From: Microbacterium sp. cf046
GTDB lineage: Bacteria; Actinomycetota; Actinomycetes; Actinomycetales; Microbacteriaceae
Assembly (NCBI RefSeq): GCF_900114345.1
Contig: NZ_FOZJ01000001.1
Span: 248,001 to 312,000 of the forward strand
Length of the DNA stretch: 64,000 bases
Reading direction: 5' to 3'
Part shown: in pieces, positions 54,098 to 62,906 of the stretch
Layout: each line of letters starts with the position of its first letter
Numbering within the stretch: the first letter of the stretch is position 1
The notes under the pieces: model-generated
Database searches by the model: none
Told to the model about the DNA's origin: nothing
Seen by the model: only the letters and a program-made list of their open reading frames with translations
Made by a program: the position numbers and the translations under genes

Positions 54098-55024
54098 TCA
54101 GGGGTGCGACTTCGGGCGGATGACCCGACCCGGCGCGGTGTCCGAGCTTCGCGCCGGCACCGGCCACGGGGCGGCCTGTGAGGGGCGGTCGGCGTCGGGG
54201 CGGTCGCGTGCCGGCTCGGCATCCGCCGACCTCGCCTGCGGCTGCTCTTCGACCGGGGGCGTCGCCGGGGTGCTCCCCGTCGTGAGTTCGAGCGACACCT
54301 TGGCCTCGAGCACCTCGATCGCCTCGTCGGACAGCGAGATCAGGCCGTCCAGCTCCTCGCGGACGCGGCGATACGCGACCTGCCGCTCGGCGGGGGTCGC
54401 CGCTTCGTCGATTGCGATCGTCAGCAGCTGCTTGGCGGTGTCGAGTCGTTTGCGCTCGAGATCGGTGAACGAGGAGTCCTTCAGCCGCCGCGCGTCCCGC
54501 TCCGCCACATCGAACGCGACTTCGTAGTCGGCGACGGCGTTGCGGTATTCGGTGATCTGGTCCTTCGTGAGGCGTGCCTTGGCGGATGCCGGACGCAGGC
54601 CGTCGGCGACGCGCTTCGCGCGCAGGAAGGCCGCGGTGAGGGGCTGTCGGCCGTCGCTCATCGCAGGGAAGGCGATGAGCTTCGCGACGTCGAGCTCGTA
54701 GTCCAGCCAGCGTGCGGTGACGGCGTCGTGGGACGCGAACAGTCGCTCGAGCTGCGTGCCCTGCGTCGTCGCACCGCCCGCGCGTGCAGTCGGCGGGGTG
54801 GCCCGCGGCGTGGTGATCGCGGGCAGCGCCTCGGCGCCGGCCTGCGGGGCGCGCGCCGCGGCGGACGCCGCCTTGAGCTCGGCCTTGGCATGCAGAACCT
54901 CGAGGCGGCGCTTGTGCCGTCGGCGCGCACCGCGCTCCCAGGCGCTGCCGATTCCGCCCATCACACCCATCAGGGGGAAGATGAGCCACCAGTAGCCGCC
55001 GAGGAACGTGAAGAAGGGTTCCAC
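54098..55024 (-). CDS. Membrane-anchored protein of unknown function, paralogue 1
   Basis: This 308-residue protein has one N-terminal membrane segment (about 5-26) and a basic stretch. An Ala/Pro-rich linker (about 48-90) leads into a helical domain (about 92-178). This domain contains LFASHDAVTARWLDYELD, LRPASAKARL, EYRNAVADYEVAFDVAER. The next protein has the same pattern, LFA..DAV.ARW..YE.D..K.IA.P..SD.R.P. A helical region and a Pro/Ala-rich, charged C-tail follow. No known domain was recognised. GTG 55024 follows TAGCAT by 6 nt. Confidence 0.8.
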   Translation of the reverse strand: MEPFFTFLGGYWWLIFPLMGVMGGIGSAWERGARRRHKRRLEVLHAKAELKAASAAARAPQAGAEALPAITTPRATPPTARAGGATTQGTQLERLFASHDAVTARWLDYELDVAKLIAFPAMSDGRQPLTAAFLRAKRVADGLRPASAKARLTKDQITEYRNAVADYEVAFDVAERDARRLKDSSFTDLERKRLDTAKQLLTIAIDEAATPAERQVAYRRVREELDGLISLSDEAIEVLEAKVSLELTTGSTPATPPVEEQPQARSADAEPARDRPDADRPSQAAPWPVPARSSDTAPGRVIRPKSHP

Positions 55025-55030
55025 CCTGTC

Positions 55031-55036
55031 ATGCTA
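55031..55036 (-). promoter_or_regulatory. -10 box of paralogue 1 (leaderless)
   Basis: Minus-strand TAGCAT is followed by GACAGG and GTG. The whole block is identical to that of paralogue 2. Confidence 0.6.
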
Positions 55037-55088
55037 ACCGTCGGCCGCCGACGCGCGTCCGGCTCGGAGCAGTCTTCCAGCGGCCCGA

Positions 55089-55844
55089 CTAGTCGGAGGT
55101 GGGCAGACGCAGGGGGCGCCAGGCGGGCACGGGCCAGATCGATGTCCGCGGTGCGGGTCGGCTCTCCGCCGCGCCGGCCTGTCGCTCGGCCTCGTCGAAC
55201 GCGGCCTCCAGTGTGCGCACGGCGTCACGGTACTCGAGGAACTGCTCGGGAGGGATGCGGTCACGGGCCGATGCCGGCCGCAGCCGCTGCGCCTCGCGGT
55301 ACGCGCGGAAGAACGCGAGCGTGGCGGGGTAGCGGGTGTCACTCAGCTGGGGGTAGGCGATGGCCTTCGCGTCGTCGGTCTCGTACGCCATCCACCGCGC
55401 GACCACGGCGTCCTGCGTGGCGAAGAGCTTCTCGATCGGCAGCGGATCGGCGGAGGATGCGGCGTGGTACTGGGCCGTCGTGGCCTTCACCCGCGCGCGG
55501 CCGGCTCGCAGCGTCATGACTGCCGCCTTCTCCGAGCGCTTGGCCTCCTGCAGCTGCCGCCTGGCTTCGACGGTCGCCGGTGTGCCCATCAGCGCGTCGC
55601 CGAGGGCACTCGACCCGGACACCGCGCGAGCGGAGAGGACGTTCGCCTGGGCCTCGCGCACCCGCACGCGCGCCAGGATCAGCGCGTGGTACGCGAGCGA
55701 CAGCTCGCGCCGCGCCGCATCCAGTTCGAGTCTCCGCGCACGGCGACCCCTGGCGGTCACTCCGGCGTACGTCGCGGCTCCGGCGCCTGCGGCGGCGGGA
55801 GCAACCCACCACCAGCTCTCGACGAACAGGAGGATCATCTCCAC
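55089..55844 (-). CDS. Membrane-anchored protein of unknown function, paralogue 2
   Basis: This 251-residue protein has one N-terminal membrane segment (about 12-30) and a longer helical region (about 35-125) than paralogue 1. The shared domain (about 137-223) has LFATQDAVVARWMAYETDD, LRPASARDRI, EYRDAVRTLEAAFDEAER. No catalytic motif was recognised. GTG 55844 is preceded by the same TAGCAT/GACAGG block as paralogue 1. The two genes lie head to tail with a 64-nt gap and probably arose by duplication of a gene with its promoter. Confidence 0.8.
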   Translation of the reverse strand: MEMILLFVESWWWVAPAAAGAGAATYAGVTARGRRARRLELDAARRELSLAYHALILARVRVREAQANVLSARAVSGSSALGDALMGTPATVEARRQLQEAKRSEKAAVMTLRAGRARVKATTAQYHAASSADPLPIEKLFATQDAVVARWMAYETDDAKAIAYPQLSDTRYPATLAFFRAYREAQRLRPASARDRIPPEQFLEYRDAVRTLEAAFDEAERQAGAAESRPAPRTSIWPVPAWRPLRLPTSD

Positions 55845-55850
55845 CCTGTC

Positions 55851-55856
55851 ATGCTA
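55851..55856 (-). promoter_or_regulatory. -10 box of paralogue 2 (leaderless)
   Basis: Minus-strand TAGCAT is 6 nt from the GTG at 55844. The 23-bp block at 55841-55863 equals that at 55021-55043. Confidence 0.6.
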
Positions 55857-55909
55857 ACCGTCGCGGGCCGTTGCGTCCCGGGCGGTCAGCGCACTGGCAG
55901 GGTCAGCCG

Positions 55910-55941
55910 TGTCTCGATACGCGCTGACGCGCTGCTCGACA
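55910..55941. repeat. Dispersed intergenic repeat, second copy
   Basis: It begins TGTCTCGATACGCGC and ends GCGCTGCTCGACA, matching the copy at 28815-28840 in both ends, with a longer centre. The ends TGTC and GACA are complementary. Confidence 0.55.
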
Positions 55942-55968
55942 ACCGCTTCGGGTGTCCGCCTTCGGCGG

Positions 55969-56100
55969 TCAGCCGAAGATCAGTGCGAGGACGGTGGCGC
56001 CGCCGCCGACGAGGATCAGCGACACGATGACCACCCATGCGGTGATCTTGACCCGTCGCTGACGTGCCTCGTTGTAGTCGCCGTACTCGTCTTCTGCCAT
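55969..56100 (-). CDS. Small single-pass membrane protein (43 aa)
   Basis: A short gene encodes 43 residues. The hydrophilic start MAEDEYGDYNEARQRRVKIT is followed by one membrane helix, WVVIVSLILVGGGATVLALIFG. ATG 56100 has TAGACT 6 nt upstream, a leaderless arrangement. A small hairpin (CCGCC-TTC-GGCGG, 55956-55968) lies just after the stop. Similar tiny membrane proteins are common near purL in this group as far as I recall, but no function is known. Confidence 0.7.
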   Translation of the reverse strand: MAEDEYGDYNEARQRRVKITAWVVIVSLILVGGGATVLALIFG

Positions 56101-56106
56101 GGAGCA

Positions 56107-56112
56107 AGTCTA
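56107..56112 (-). promoter_or_regulatory. -10 box of the 43-aa gene (leaderless)
   Basis: Minus-strand TAGACT is 6 nt from the ATG at 56100 and 9 nt from the purL stop. Confidence 0.5.
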
Positions 56113-56120
56113 GAGAATCC

Positions 56121-58463
56121 TCAGGAGGCTTCCGTCACCGTGGGCCCGAAGGCCGCCGGCAGGGTGGCCGCGGACAGTCCGCGGAGCTCGCCGAGCGGCA
56201 CCGTGAAGACGTCCTGCACCTCGAGCGCGGGCTCGTCTCCCTCGCCCGGGGCATCGCTGACCCCGATGCGCAGCACGGGGTAGCCGCGACCCTCGCACAG
56301 TCCGCGGAACTTCACGTCGTCCTCCCGCGGGACCGTCACGATCACGCGACCCGTGGACTCGGAGAAGAGCGCGGATGCGGCATCCACCCCGTCGCGCTCC
56401 ATGATCTCGCGCAGCCACACCCGCGCGCCGACCCCGAACCTCAGCACGCCCTCCGCGAGCGCCTGCGCGAGGCCGCCGGCCGACAGGTCGTGCGCGCTCG
56501 AGACGAGCGACTGCTGCGAGGCCGCATGCAGCAGGTCCGCGAGCTTCTTCTCGTTGCCGAGGTCGACCGCCGGAGGGCGGCCGCCGAGGTGCCCGTGGAC
56601 GGTGCCCGCCCACGCGGAGCCGCTGAGCTCGGTCGCCGTGACGCCGAGCAGGTAGATGTTCTCGCCGGCATCCTGCCATCCGCTGGGGATGCGGCGCGCG
56701 ACGTCGTCGATGATGCCGAGCACCCCGACGACCGGCGTCGGGAAGATGGGCTGGTCGCCGGTCTGGTTGTAGAAGCTCACGTTGCCGCCGGTGACCGGGA
56801 TGCCGAGCTCGAGGCATCCGTCGGCGAGGCCGGCGACGGCCTGCGAGAACTGCCACATGACCTCGGGGTTCTCCGGGCTGCCGAAGTTGAGGCAGTCGGT
56901 GACGGCGGTCGGCATCGCGCCGCTCACCGCGACGTTGCGATACGCCTCGGCCAGCGCGAGCTTCGCGCCCTCGTACGGGTCCAGCTGGCAGAAGCGCCCG
57001 TTGCAGTCGGTCGCGATCGCGAAACCCAGGCCGGAGTGCTCGTCGACGCGGATCATGCCGGCATCGTCGGGGAACGACAGCGCGGTGTTGCCCATCACGT
57101 AGTAGTCGTACTGGTTGGTCACCCACGAGGTGTCGGCGAGGTTCGGGCTCGCGACGAGCTGCAGGAACTGGCGACGCAGGGTGTCAGGGTCATCCGATCG
57201 GCTGAGCGCGCTCGCCGAGTCGTCGCGGAGCGCGTCGATCCAGGTGGGGTAGGCGACCGGGCGCTCGTAGACCGGGCCGTCCACGGCGACGGTCGAGGGG
57301 TCGACGTCGACGATGACCTCGCCGTGCCACTGGATCACGAGGCGGCCGTCGCCGGTGACCTCGCCGAGCACGCTGGTCTCGACATCCCACTTGCCGACGA
57401 CCTCGAGGAACACGTCGAGCTTGTCGGGCGCGACGATCGCCATCATGCGCTCCTGGCTCTCGCTCATGAGGATCTCCTCGGGCGTGAGCGTCGGATCGCG
57501 CAGGAGCACCTTCTCGAGGTCGACCCGCATGCCGCTGCCGCCGTTGGCGGCGAGCTCGGAGGTGGCGCACGAGATGCCGGCGGCGCCGAGGTCCTGGATC
57601 GCCTCGACCAGGTCGTCGCGGTACAGCTCCAGGCAGCACTCGATGAGCACCTTCTCGGCGAACGGGTCGCCGACCTGCACCGCCGGGCGCTTGGTGGGGC
57701 CGGTGGAGTCGAAGGAATCGGAGGCGAGGATGGATGCCCCGCCGATGCCGTCGCCGCCCGTGCGGGCACCGAACAGGACGACCTTGTTGCCGGCGCCGCT
57801 CGCGTTCGCGAGCTTGAGGTCTTCGTGGCGCAGCACGCCGACCGCGAGCGCGTTCACCAGGGGGTTGCCCTGGTAGACCGCGTCGAAGACGGTCTCGCCG
57901 CCGATGTTGGGCAGGCCCAGGCAGTTGCCGTAGAACGAGATGCCCGACACGACCCCGTGCACGACGCGCGCGGTGTCCGGGTTGTCGATGGCGCCGAAGC
58001 GCAGCTGGTCCATCACGGCGACGGGGCGGGCGCCCATCGAGATGATGTCGCGGACGATGCCGCCGACGCCGGTTGCCGCGCCTTGGAACGGCTCGATGTA
58101 GCTCGGGTGGTTGTGCGATTCGACCTTGAAGGTGACCGCCCAGCCCTCGCCGATGTCGACGACGCCCGCGTTCTGGCCCATGCCGACCATCAGGCGGGTC
58201 TTCATCTCGTTGGAAACCTTCTCGCCGAACTGACGGAGGTAGATCTTGCTCGACTTGTAGGAGCAGTGCTCCGACCACATCACCGAGTACATCGCGAGCT
58301 CGCCGCTCGTGGGGCGACGCCCCAGGATCTCGCGGATGCGTGCGTACTCGTCGGCCTTCAGGCCGAGCGCCCCGTACGGCTGCTCGCGATCGGGCGTCGC
58401 GGCGGCGTTCTGAACGGTATCGGCCACGGCGCGGCCGTGGACGATCGGGGAGGGGGTGGTCAC
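56121..58463 (-). CDS. purL: Phosphoribosylformylglycinamidine synthase subunit PurL
   Basis: This 780-residue enzyme is the synthetase subunit of the PurLQS complex, which converts FGAR to FGAM with ATP and ammonia. Motifs include [60 protein letters not shown], and [19 protein letters not shown]. It is the small, PurS-dependent form, without the fused glutaminase. GTG 58463 is preferred, with GGAG in the leader; the longer frame to 58601 crosses an intergenic repeat. No purQ or purS lies in the window. Confidence 0.96.
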   Translation of the reverse strand: MTTPSPIVHGRAVADTVQNAAATPDREQPYGALGLKADEYARIREILGRRPTSGELAMYSVMWSEHCSYKSSKIYLRQFGEKVSNEMKTRLMVGMGQNAGVVDIGEGWAVTFKVESHNHPSYIEPFQGAATGVGGIVRDIISMGARPVAVMDQLRFGAIDNPDTARVVHGVVSGISFYGNCLGLPNIGGETVFDAVYQGNPLVNALAVGVLRHEDLKLANASGAGNKVVLFGARTGGDGIGGASILASDSFDSTGPTKRPAVQVGDPFAEKVLIECCLELYRDDLVEAIQDLGAAGISCATSELAANGGSGMRVDLEKVLLRDPTLTPEEILMSESQERMMAIVAPDKLDVFLEVVGKWDVETSVLGEVTGDGRLVIQWHGEVIVDVDPSTVAVDGPVYERPVAYPTWIDALRDDSASALSRSDDPDTLRRQFLQLVASPNLADTSWVTNQYDYYVMGNTALSFPDDAGMIRVDEHSGLGFAIATDCNGRFCQLDPYEGAKLALAEAYRNVAVSGAMPTAVTDCLNFGSPENPEVMWQFSQAVAGLADGCLELGIPVTGGNVSFYNQTGDQPIFPTPVVGVLGIIDDVARRIPSGWQDAGENIYLLGVTATELSGSAWAGTVHGHLGGRPPAVDLGNEKKLADLLHAASQQSLVSSAHDLSAGGLAQALAEGVLRFGVGARVWLREIMERDGVDAASALFSESTGRVIVTVPREDDVKFRGLCEGRGYPVLRIGVSDAPGEGDEPALEVQDVFTVPLGELRGLSAATLPAAFGPTVTEAS

Positions 58464-58503
58464 GCGGCTCAGCTCCAGGAATCGGGGACGCCGGACGGTT
58501 TCG

Positions 58504-58509
58504 ATCCTA
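58504..58509 (-). promoter_or_regulatory. -10 box of purL
   Basis: Minus-strand TAGGAT lies about 40 nt before the GTG, giving a leader of about 33 nt. Confidence 0.5.
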
Positions 58510-58541
58510 CCCGGGCCCGCCCGGTGCCCCGGCCGACGGCC

Positions 58542-58609
58542 AGATTGCATGAGGACGCCGAGACAGAGGGCGACGCCGGCAGTCTCGGCGCGCGGATGCA
58601 ATCTCGCGG
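58542..58609. repeat. Nested palindromic intergenic element, copy 2
   Basis: The outer arms AGATTGCAT (58542-58550) and ATGCAATCT (58596-58604) and inner arms CGCCGAGAC (58556-58564) and GTCTCGGCG (58582-58590) are perfect inverted repeats. The end ATGCAATCTCGCGG matches copy 1 at 38559-38632. It lies just after the sufU stop and before the purL promoter, so it may terminate the suf operon. Confidence 0.65.
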
Positions 58610-58631
58610 ATGAGGGCGGCGGGTGGCGGGG

Positions 58632-59090
58632 TCAGGAGGAGCGGGCCAGGGCGTCCTCGAATGCGACCCACGCGAGCATCGCGCACTTCACGCGCGCCGT
58701 GTACTTCGAGACGCCGCTGAGGGCCTCGGCATCCCCATACGTCTCCTCGTCGATCGGGATCGTCCCGCGCGAGCGCAGCGCGGTGCGGAAGCCGTCGATC
58801 AGCGCTGTCGCCTCGGCCCGCGGCATCCCGTCCTCGCGGTCGTCGACCAGCACGGCGAGCATTGAAGCTGATGCCTGCGAGATCGAGCAGCCCGCGCCGT
58901 CCCACGTGACATCCCGAACGGTGTCGTCCGGGTTCATCCGCACCTGGAGGGTGATCTCGTCGCCGCAGATCGGGTTGCGCTGATGCGATGTCGCCGCGCC
59001 GCTCGTGGAGTCCGGCGCGAGGCCCTTCCCGTGCGGGCGCTTGGAGTGCTCGAGGATCAGCTCCTGGTACAGCGACTCGAGTCCACTCAC
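58632..59090 (-). CDS. sufU: Iron-sulfur cluster assembly protein SufU
   Basis: This 152-residue zinc-dependent sulfur acceptor works with SufS. The conserved metal and sulfur ligands are Cys42 and Asp44 (NPICGDE), Cys68 (GAGCSIS) and Cys136 (KCAMLAW). The insert between residues 75 and 100 distinguishes SufU from IscU. It starts at GTG 59090, overlapping the sufS stop (GTGA), so the two are coupled. In characterised Gram-positive bacteria it takes persulfide from SufS. Confidence 0.95.
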   Translation of the reverse strand: MSGLESLYQELILEHSKRPHGKGLAPDSTSGAATSHQRNPICGDEITLQVRMNPDDTVRDVTWDGAGCSISQASASMLAVLVDDREDGMPRAEATALIDGFRTALRSRGTIPIDEETYGDAEALSGVSKYTARVKCAMLAWVAFEDALARSS

Positions 59091-60394
59091 GCGCCGGCTC
59101 CGAAGAACGGACGCACCTGGTCGAGGGCGTCGAGGAACACGTCGACCTCGTCGACGGTGTTGTAGAGCGCGGTCGAGGCCCGGACGGATGCCGTGAGCCC
59201 GAAGCGCGTGTGCAGCGGAGCGGCGCAGTGGTGCCCGACGCGGACCGCGATGCCGCGGGAGTCGAGGAACTGCCCGACGTCGTGAGCGTGCACCCCCGCG
59301 ACGTCGAACGCCGCGAGCCCGACCCGCTCGACCCCCGCGGGAGCATCGCCGAGCAGGCGGACACCGTCGATCCGGCGCAGGCCGTCGCGAAGGCGTCGCT
59401 CGAGGGTCTGCTCGTGCGCGTGGACGGCATCCATCCCGACGGTGTCGAGGTAGCGCACGGCCGCCGCGAGCGCGATCGTCTGGGAGACGGGCTGGGTGCC
59501 TGCCTCGAACCGCTGCGGAGGCGGCAGGTACTCGGTGCGCTCCAGCGTGACCTTCGTGATCATCGAGCCGCCGGTGAGGAAGGGCGGCAGCGCCGCGAGC
59601 ACGTCCGAGCGGCCGTAGAGGGCGCCGATGCCGTAGGGGCCGAGCATCTTGTGTCCCGAGAACACCGCAAGGTCCACACCGAGCGCCGGCAGATCGAGCG
59701 GCAGGTGGGGCGCGGACTGGCAGGCGTCCAGCACGGTCAGCGCACCCGCTTCGCGCGCCAGCGCCACGAGCGCGGCGACCGGATTGACGATGCCGAGCAC
59801 GTTCGAGACGTGGGTGAAGGCGACGACGCGGGTCCGCTCGCCGATGACGGATGCCGCGGCCTCCAGGCCCAGCGTGCCGTCTTCGTGCACAGGGATGAAT
59901 CGCAGGACGGCCCCCGTACGAGCGGCGAGCTCCTGCCAGGGCACGAGGTTCGCATGGTGCTCGATCTCGGTCACGACGATCTCGTCGCCTGGTGCGAGCG
60001 CGAACCGCGCACTGGCCGGCGCTCCGCGGCCGAGCGTCGCGTTGCCGATCGCGTAGGCGACGAGGTTCAGCCCCGCAGTCGCACCACTCGTCCAGACCAG
60101 CTGCTCGGGCTCCGCTCCGACGAACCCGGCGACCGTGGCACGGGCATCCTCGAACAGCTCCGTGGCCTCAGCGGCGAGGGTGTGGGCGCCGCGGTGGACC
60201 GCCGCGTTCTCATTCGTGAGGAAGGCGACCTCGGCGTCGATCACAGCCCGCGGCTTCTGGCTCGTCGCGGCCGAGTCGAGGTACACGAGCGGGTGCCCGT
60301 TCACCAGTCGATCGAGGATCGAGAAGTCGCCGCGCAGCGCGCTCGGATCGAACGCATGCAGCGCGACAGGCCGTGCATCGGTCGAGGGGATCAC
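59087..60394 (-). CDS. sufS: Cysteine desulfurase SufS
   Basis: This 435-residue PLP enzyme releases sulfur from cysteine for Fe-S cluster assembly. PLP-binding Lys249 is in FSGHKMLGPYG and catalytic Cys390 in VRVGHHCAAPLHTRFG. The N-terminal PLVYLDSAATSQKP and VVTEIEHHANLVPWQ are typical of class II desulfurases. It forms a two-gene operon with sufU. GTG 60394 lies 6 nt after TAGCCT, so the mRNA may be leaderless. The other suf genes (B, C, D) are not in the window. Confidence 0.95.
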   Translation of the reverse strand: MIPSTDARPVALHAFDPSALRGDFSILDRLVNGHPLVYLDSAATSQKPRAVIDAEVAFLTNENAAVHRGAHTLAAEATELFEDARATVAGFVGAEPEQLVWTSGATAGLNLVAYAIGNATLGRGAPASARFALAPGDEIVVTEIEHHANLVPWQELAARTGAVLRFIPVHEDGTLGLEAAASVIGERTRVVAFTHVSNVLGIVNPVAALVALAREAGALTVLDACQSAPHLPLDLPALGVDLAVFSGHKMLGPYGIGALYGRSDVLAALPPFLTGGSMITKVTLERTEYLPPPQRFEAGTQPVSQTIALAAAVRYLDTVGMDAVHAHEQTLERRLRDGLRRIDGVRLLGDAPAGVERVGLAAFDVAGVHAHDVGQFLDSRGIAVRVGHHCAAPLHTRFGLTASVRASTALYNTVDEVDVFLDALDQVRPFFGAGA

Positions 60395-60400
60395 CCTTCA

Positions 60401-60406
60401 AGGCTA
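60401..60406 (-). promoter_or_regulatory. -10 box of sufS (leaderless)
   Basis: Minus-strand TAGCCT is 6 nt from GTG 60394. Confidence 0.5.
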
Positions 60407-60460
60407 CGCCGCCCGCCTGGGCACGGGGTCGGAGCCTCGTTCACGCGCGCGCGGCCCACC

Positions 60461-60466
60461 TACGAT
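60461..60466 (+). promoter_or_regulatory. -10 box of the terC-like gene (leaderless)
   Basis: TACGAT is followed by GGCCGA and the GTG start at 60473. It lies in the 78-bp gap divergent to sufS. Confidence 0.55.
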
Positions 60467-60472
60467 GGCCGA

Positions 60473-61372
<900 letters not shown>

Positions 61373-61440
61373 GCGCGACGCCGACCGCCGGGTGCATCGG
61401 CGCAGCGGCGCCGCTAGCGTTGGATCAGGAGGCTCCCCCC

Positions 61441-61995
61441 ATGCTCGACCTCGCATACGCCCGGGATCTCGTGATGACCGGTGTCATCTTCGGCGCCGCG
61501 GCCTTCGTCTGGGCCGGCTGGGCGCACGAGAGACCGCCGAAGGGCGCGCTGTGGCGGATCATCCTGGTCCTGCTGCAGCTGGTCGGCCTCGCCCTGATGG
61601 CATGGGGCATCCCCCTGGCCGTCCAGCACTGGAGCACCCCGACCGCACTCGACCCCGGCAGCACCGCCTTCGTGGTGTACGTCGTGGTCTTCTGGCTCGA
61701 GGTCATCGCGATCGTGGTGCTGTCGGTCTTCTTCGCGCGCACCGGGCGCGGCGCGCTGATCGCCCCTCTGGTCCTCACGATCGTCGGCCTGCACTTCGTG
61801 CCGCTCGCGTTCGTGTTCGGGCAGTCGATCATCATGATCGCGGCGATCCTCATCACTGCCGTGGGCGTCGCCGCAGCCTTCCTCCCGCAGCGCATCGCCG
61901 CCCCGAGCTTCTGGTCCGGCATCCTCGCCGCCCCGATCTTCCTGCTCCTGGGAGCGATTGCGCTCGTGGCGGGCGCGAGTGCGCTGAGCGCCTGA
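61441..61995 (+). CDS. Small integral membrane protein, unknown function
   Basis: This 184-residue protein has five or six predicted membrane segments from residue 8 to the end. It has few charged residues and no recognised motif. Short loops have Arg/Glu pairs such as AHERPPKGALWRI. ATG 61441 has AGGAGG at 61428-61433. A TAGCGT -10-like box is at 61414-61419. It lies 68 nt after the terC-like gene. Confidence 0.75.
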   Translation: MLDLAYARDLVMTGVIFGAAAFVWAGWAHERPPKGALWRIILVLLQLVGLALMAWGIPLAVQHWSTPTALDPGSTAFVVYVVVFWLEVIAIVVLSVFFARTGRGALIAPLVLTIVGLHFVPLAFVFGQSIIMIAAILITAVGVAAAFLPQRIAAPSFWSGILAAPIFLLLGAIALVAGASALSA

Positions 61996-62011
61996 TCAGG
62001 GGTGCCGGCGG

Positions 62012-62854
62012 TCAGTCCGCCGACAGCATCCGCACCCCGTCGAGCACCGCAGAATGCGTCTGCGGGGAGCCGAGCACGCGGAAGTGCCCCGATGCGGGAA
62101 CGAGCACGTTCGTCGCGCCGTCGAGGGCGCTGCCGTCCGGGATGTGCGGATCGAACCGCCCGAACACCGACACGATGCGGCCGTTGACCGATTCGTCGCG
62201 ACCGAGCATCACGATCGTCTCGTCCTCGGGGAGGAACGCGCGGATGCTGGGAACGAAGAACAGCCCGGCCAGGGGCGAGCCGTGGAACGGCGTGCAGACG
62301 GCCACGAGCCCGAGCACGCCGAGCGGGGTGCCGCGCGTCGGGCCGCTGTCATCGGGGGCGGTCGCGCCCGCCGCCGCATCCGCCGGATCGCCTCCGGCCG
62401 CGGCTTCGATCGCGGCGGCCGCGGCGGCGCCCGATGAGACGAGCAGGTGCTTGCCGATCAGCCCGCCCTTGCTGTGCGCCACGAGCACGCGGCCCGCTCC
62501 GGAAGGGGGCTTGCCCGCAAGCGCGCGGCCGAGTCGATCGGCGGTCTCCGCGATGCCGCGCCGATTCATCCCGAGTCCGTGCACGACGTTCACGCGGTGC
62601 CCGGCGGCGTTCAGGGCGTTGCCGAGCGGACGCAGGAACGTCCAGTGCTCGTACACCCCGGGCAGCAGGACGATCTCGGCGAGCTCGGCCGATCCGGAGC
62701 GCCACGCGCGCGGCGCCGGACGCGGTCGGCCCAGCGTCCACGGGGCGGTCACGATCGCGAACTGGCGGCGTGCGGCGTACGCGTAGTCGAGTGCCCACAG
62801 CCAGCCGCGTGCGAGCACGTTGGGCCGTTTCGGCTCCGTCGCACCCGTCGTCAT
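62012..62854 (-). CDS. Alpha/beta hydrolase
   Basis: The protein has 280 residues. The alpha/beta-hydrolase fold shows as IVLLPGVYEHWTFLRPLGNA, then VLVAHSKGGLIGKHL with the nucleophile Ser in the elbow AHSKGG, and TPFHGSPLAGLFF as a lipase-like oxyanion region. A candidate His is in VPASGHFRVLG near residue 255. An Ala/Asp-rich insert (about 140-165) is probably disordered. Substrate unknown; lipase or esterase is plausible. ATG 62854 has TAGACT 7 nt upstream. Confidence 0.83.
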   Translation of the reverse strand: MTTGATEPKRPNVLARGWLWALDYAYAARRQFAIVTAPWTLGRPRPAPRAWRSGSAELAEIVLLPGVYEHWTFLRPLGNALNAAGHRVNVVHGLGMNRRGIAETADRLGRALAGKPPSGAGRVLVAHSKGGLIGKHLLVSSGAAAAAAIEAAAGGDPADAAAGATAPDDSGPTRGTPLGVLGLVAVCTPFHGSPLAGLFFVPSIRAFLPEDETIVMLGRDESVNGRIVSVFGRFDPHIPDGSALDGATNVLVPASGHFRVLGSPQTHSAVLDGVRMLSAD

Positions 62855-62861
62855 GAGCCGC

Positions 62862-62867
62862 AGTCTA
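62862..62867 (-). promoter_or_regulatory. -10 box of the alpha/beta hydrolase gene (leaderless)
   Basis: Minus-strand TAGACT is 7 nt from the ATG at 62854. Confidence 0.5.
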
Positions 62868-62906
62868 CGAGTCGCCCGCGCGGCCCGCGGACCGGGTCGC
62901 GGCCGC

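Noticed and set aside
56064..58613. An 849-codon open frame antisense to purL
   Set aside because: purL is clear on the opposite strand and the antisense product has no recognisable domain.
60407..60472. Possible manganese riboswitch before the terC-like gene
   Set aside because: The gap is only 78 bp, shared with the sufS promoter, and the -10 box is 6 nt from the start, leaving no room for an RNA leader.
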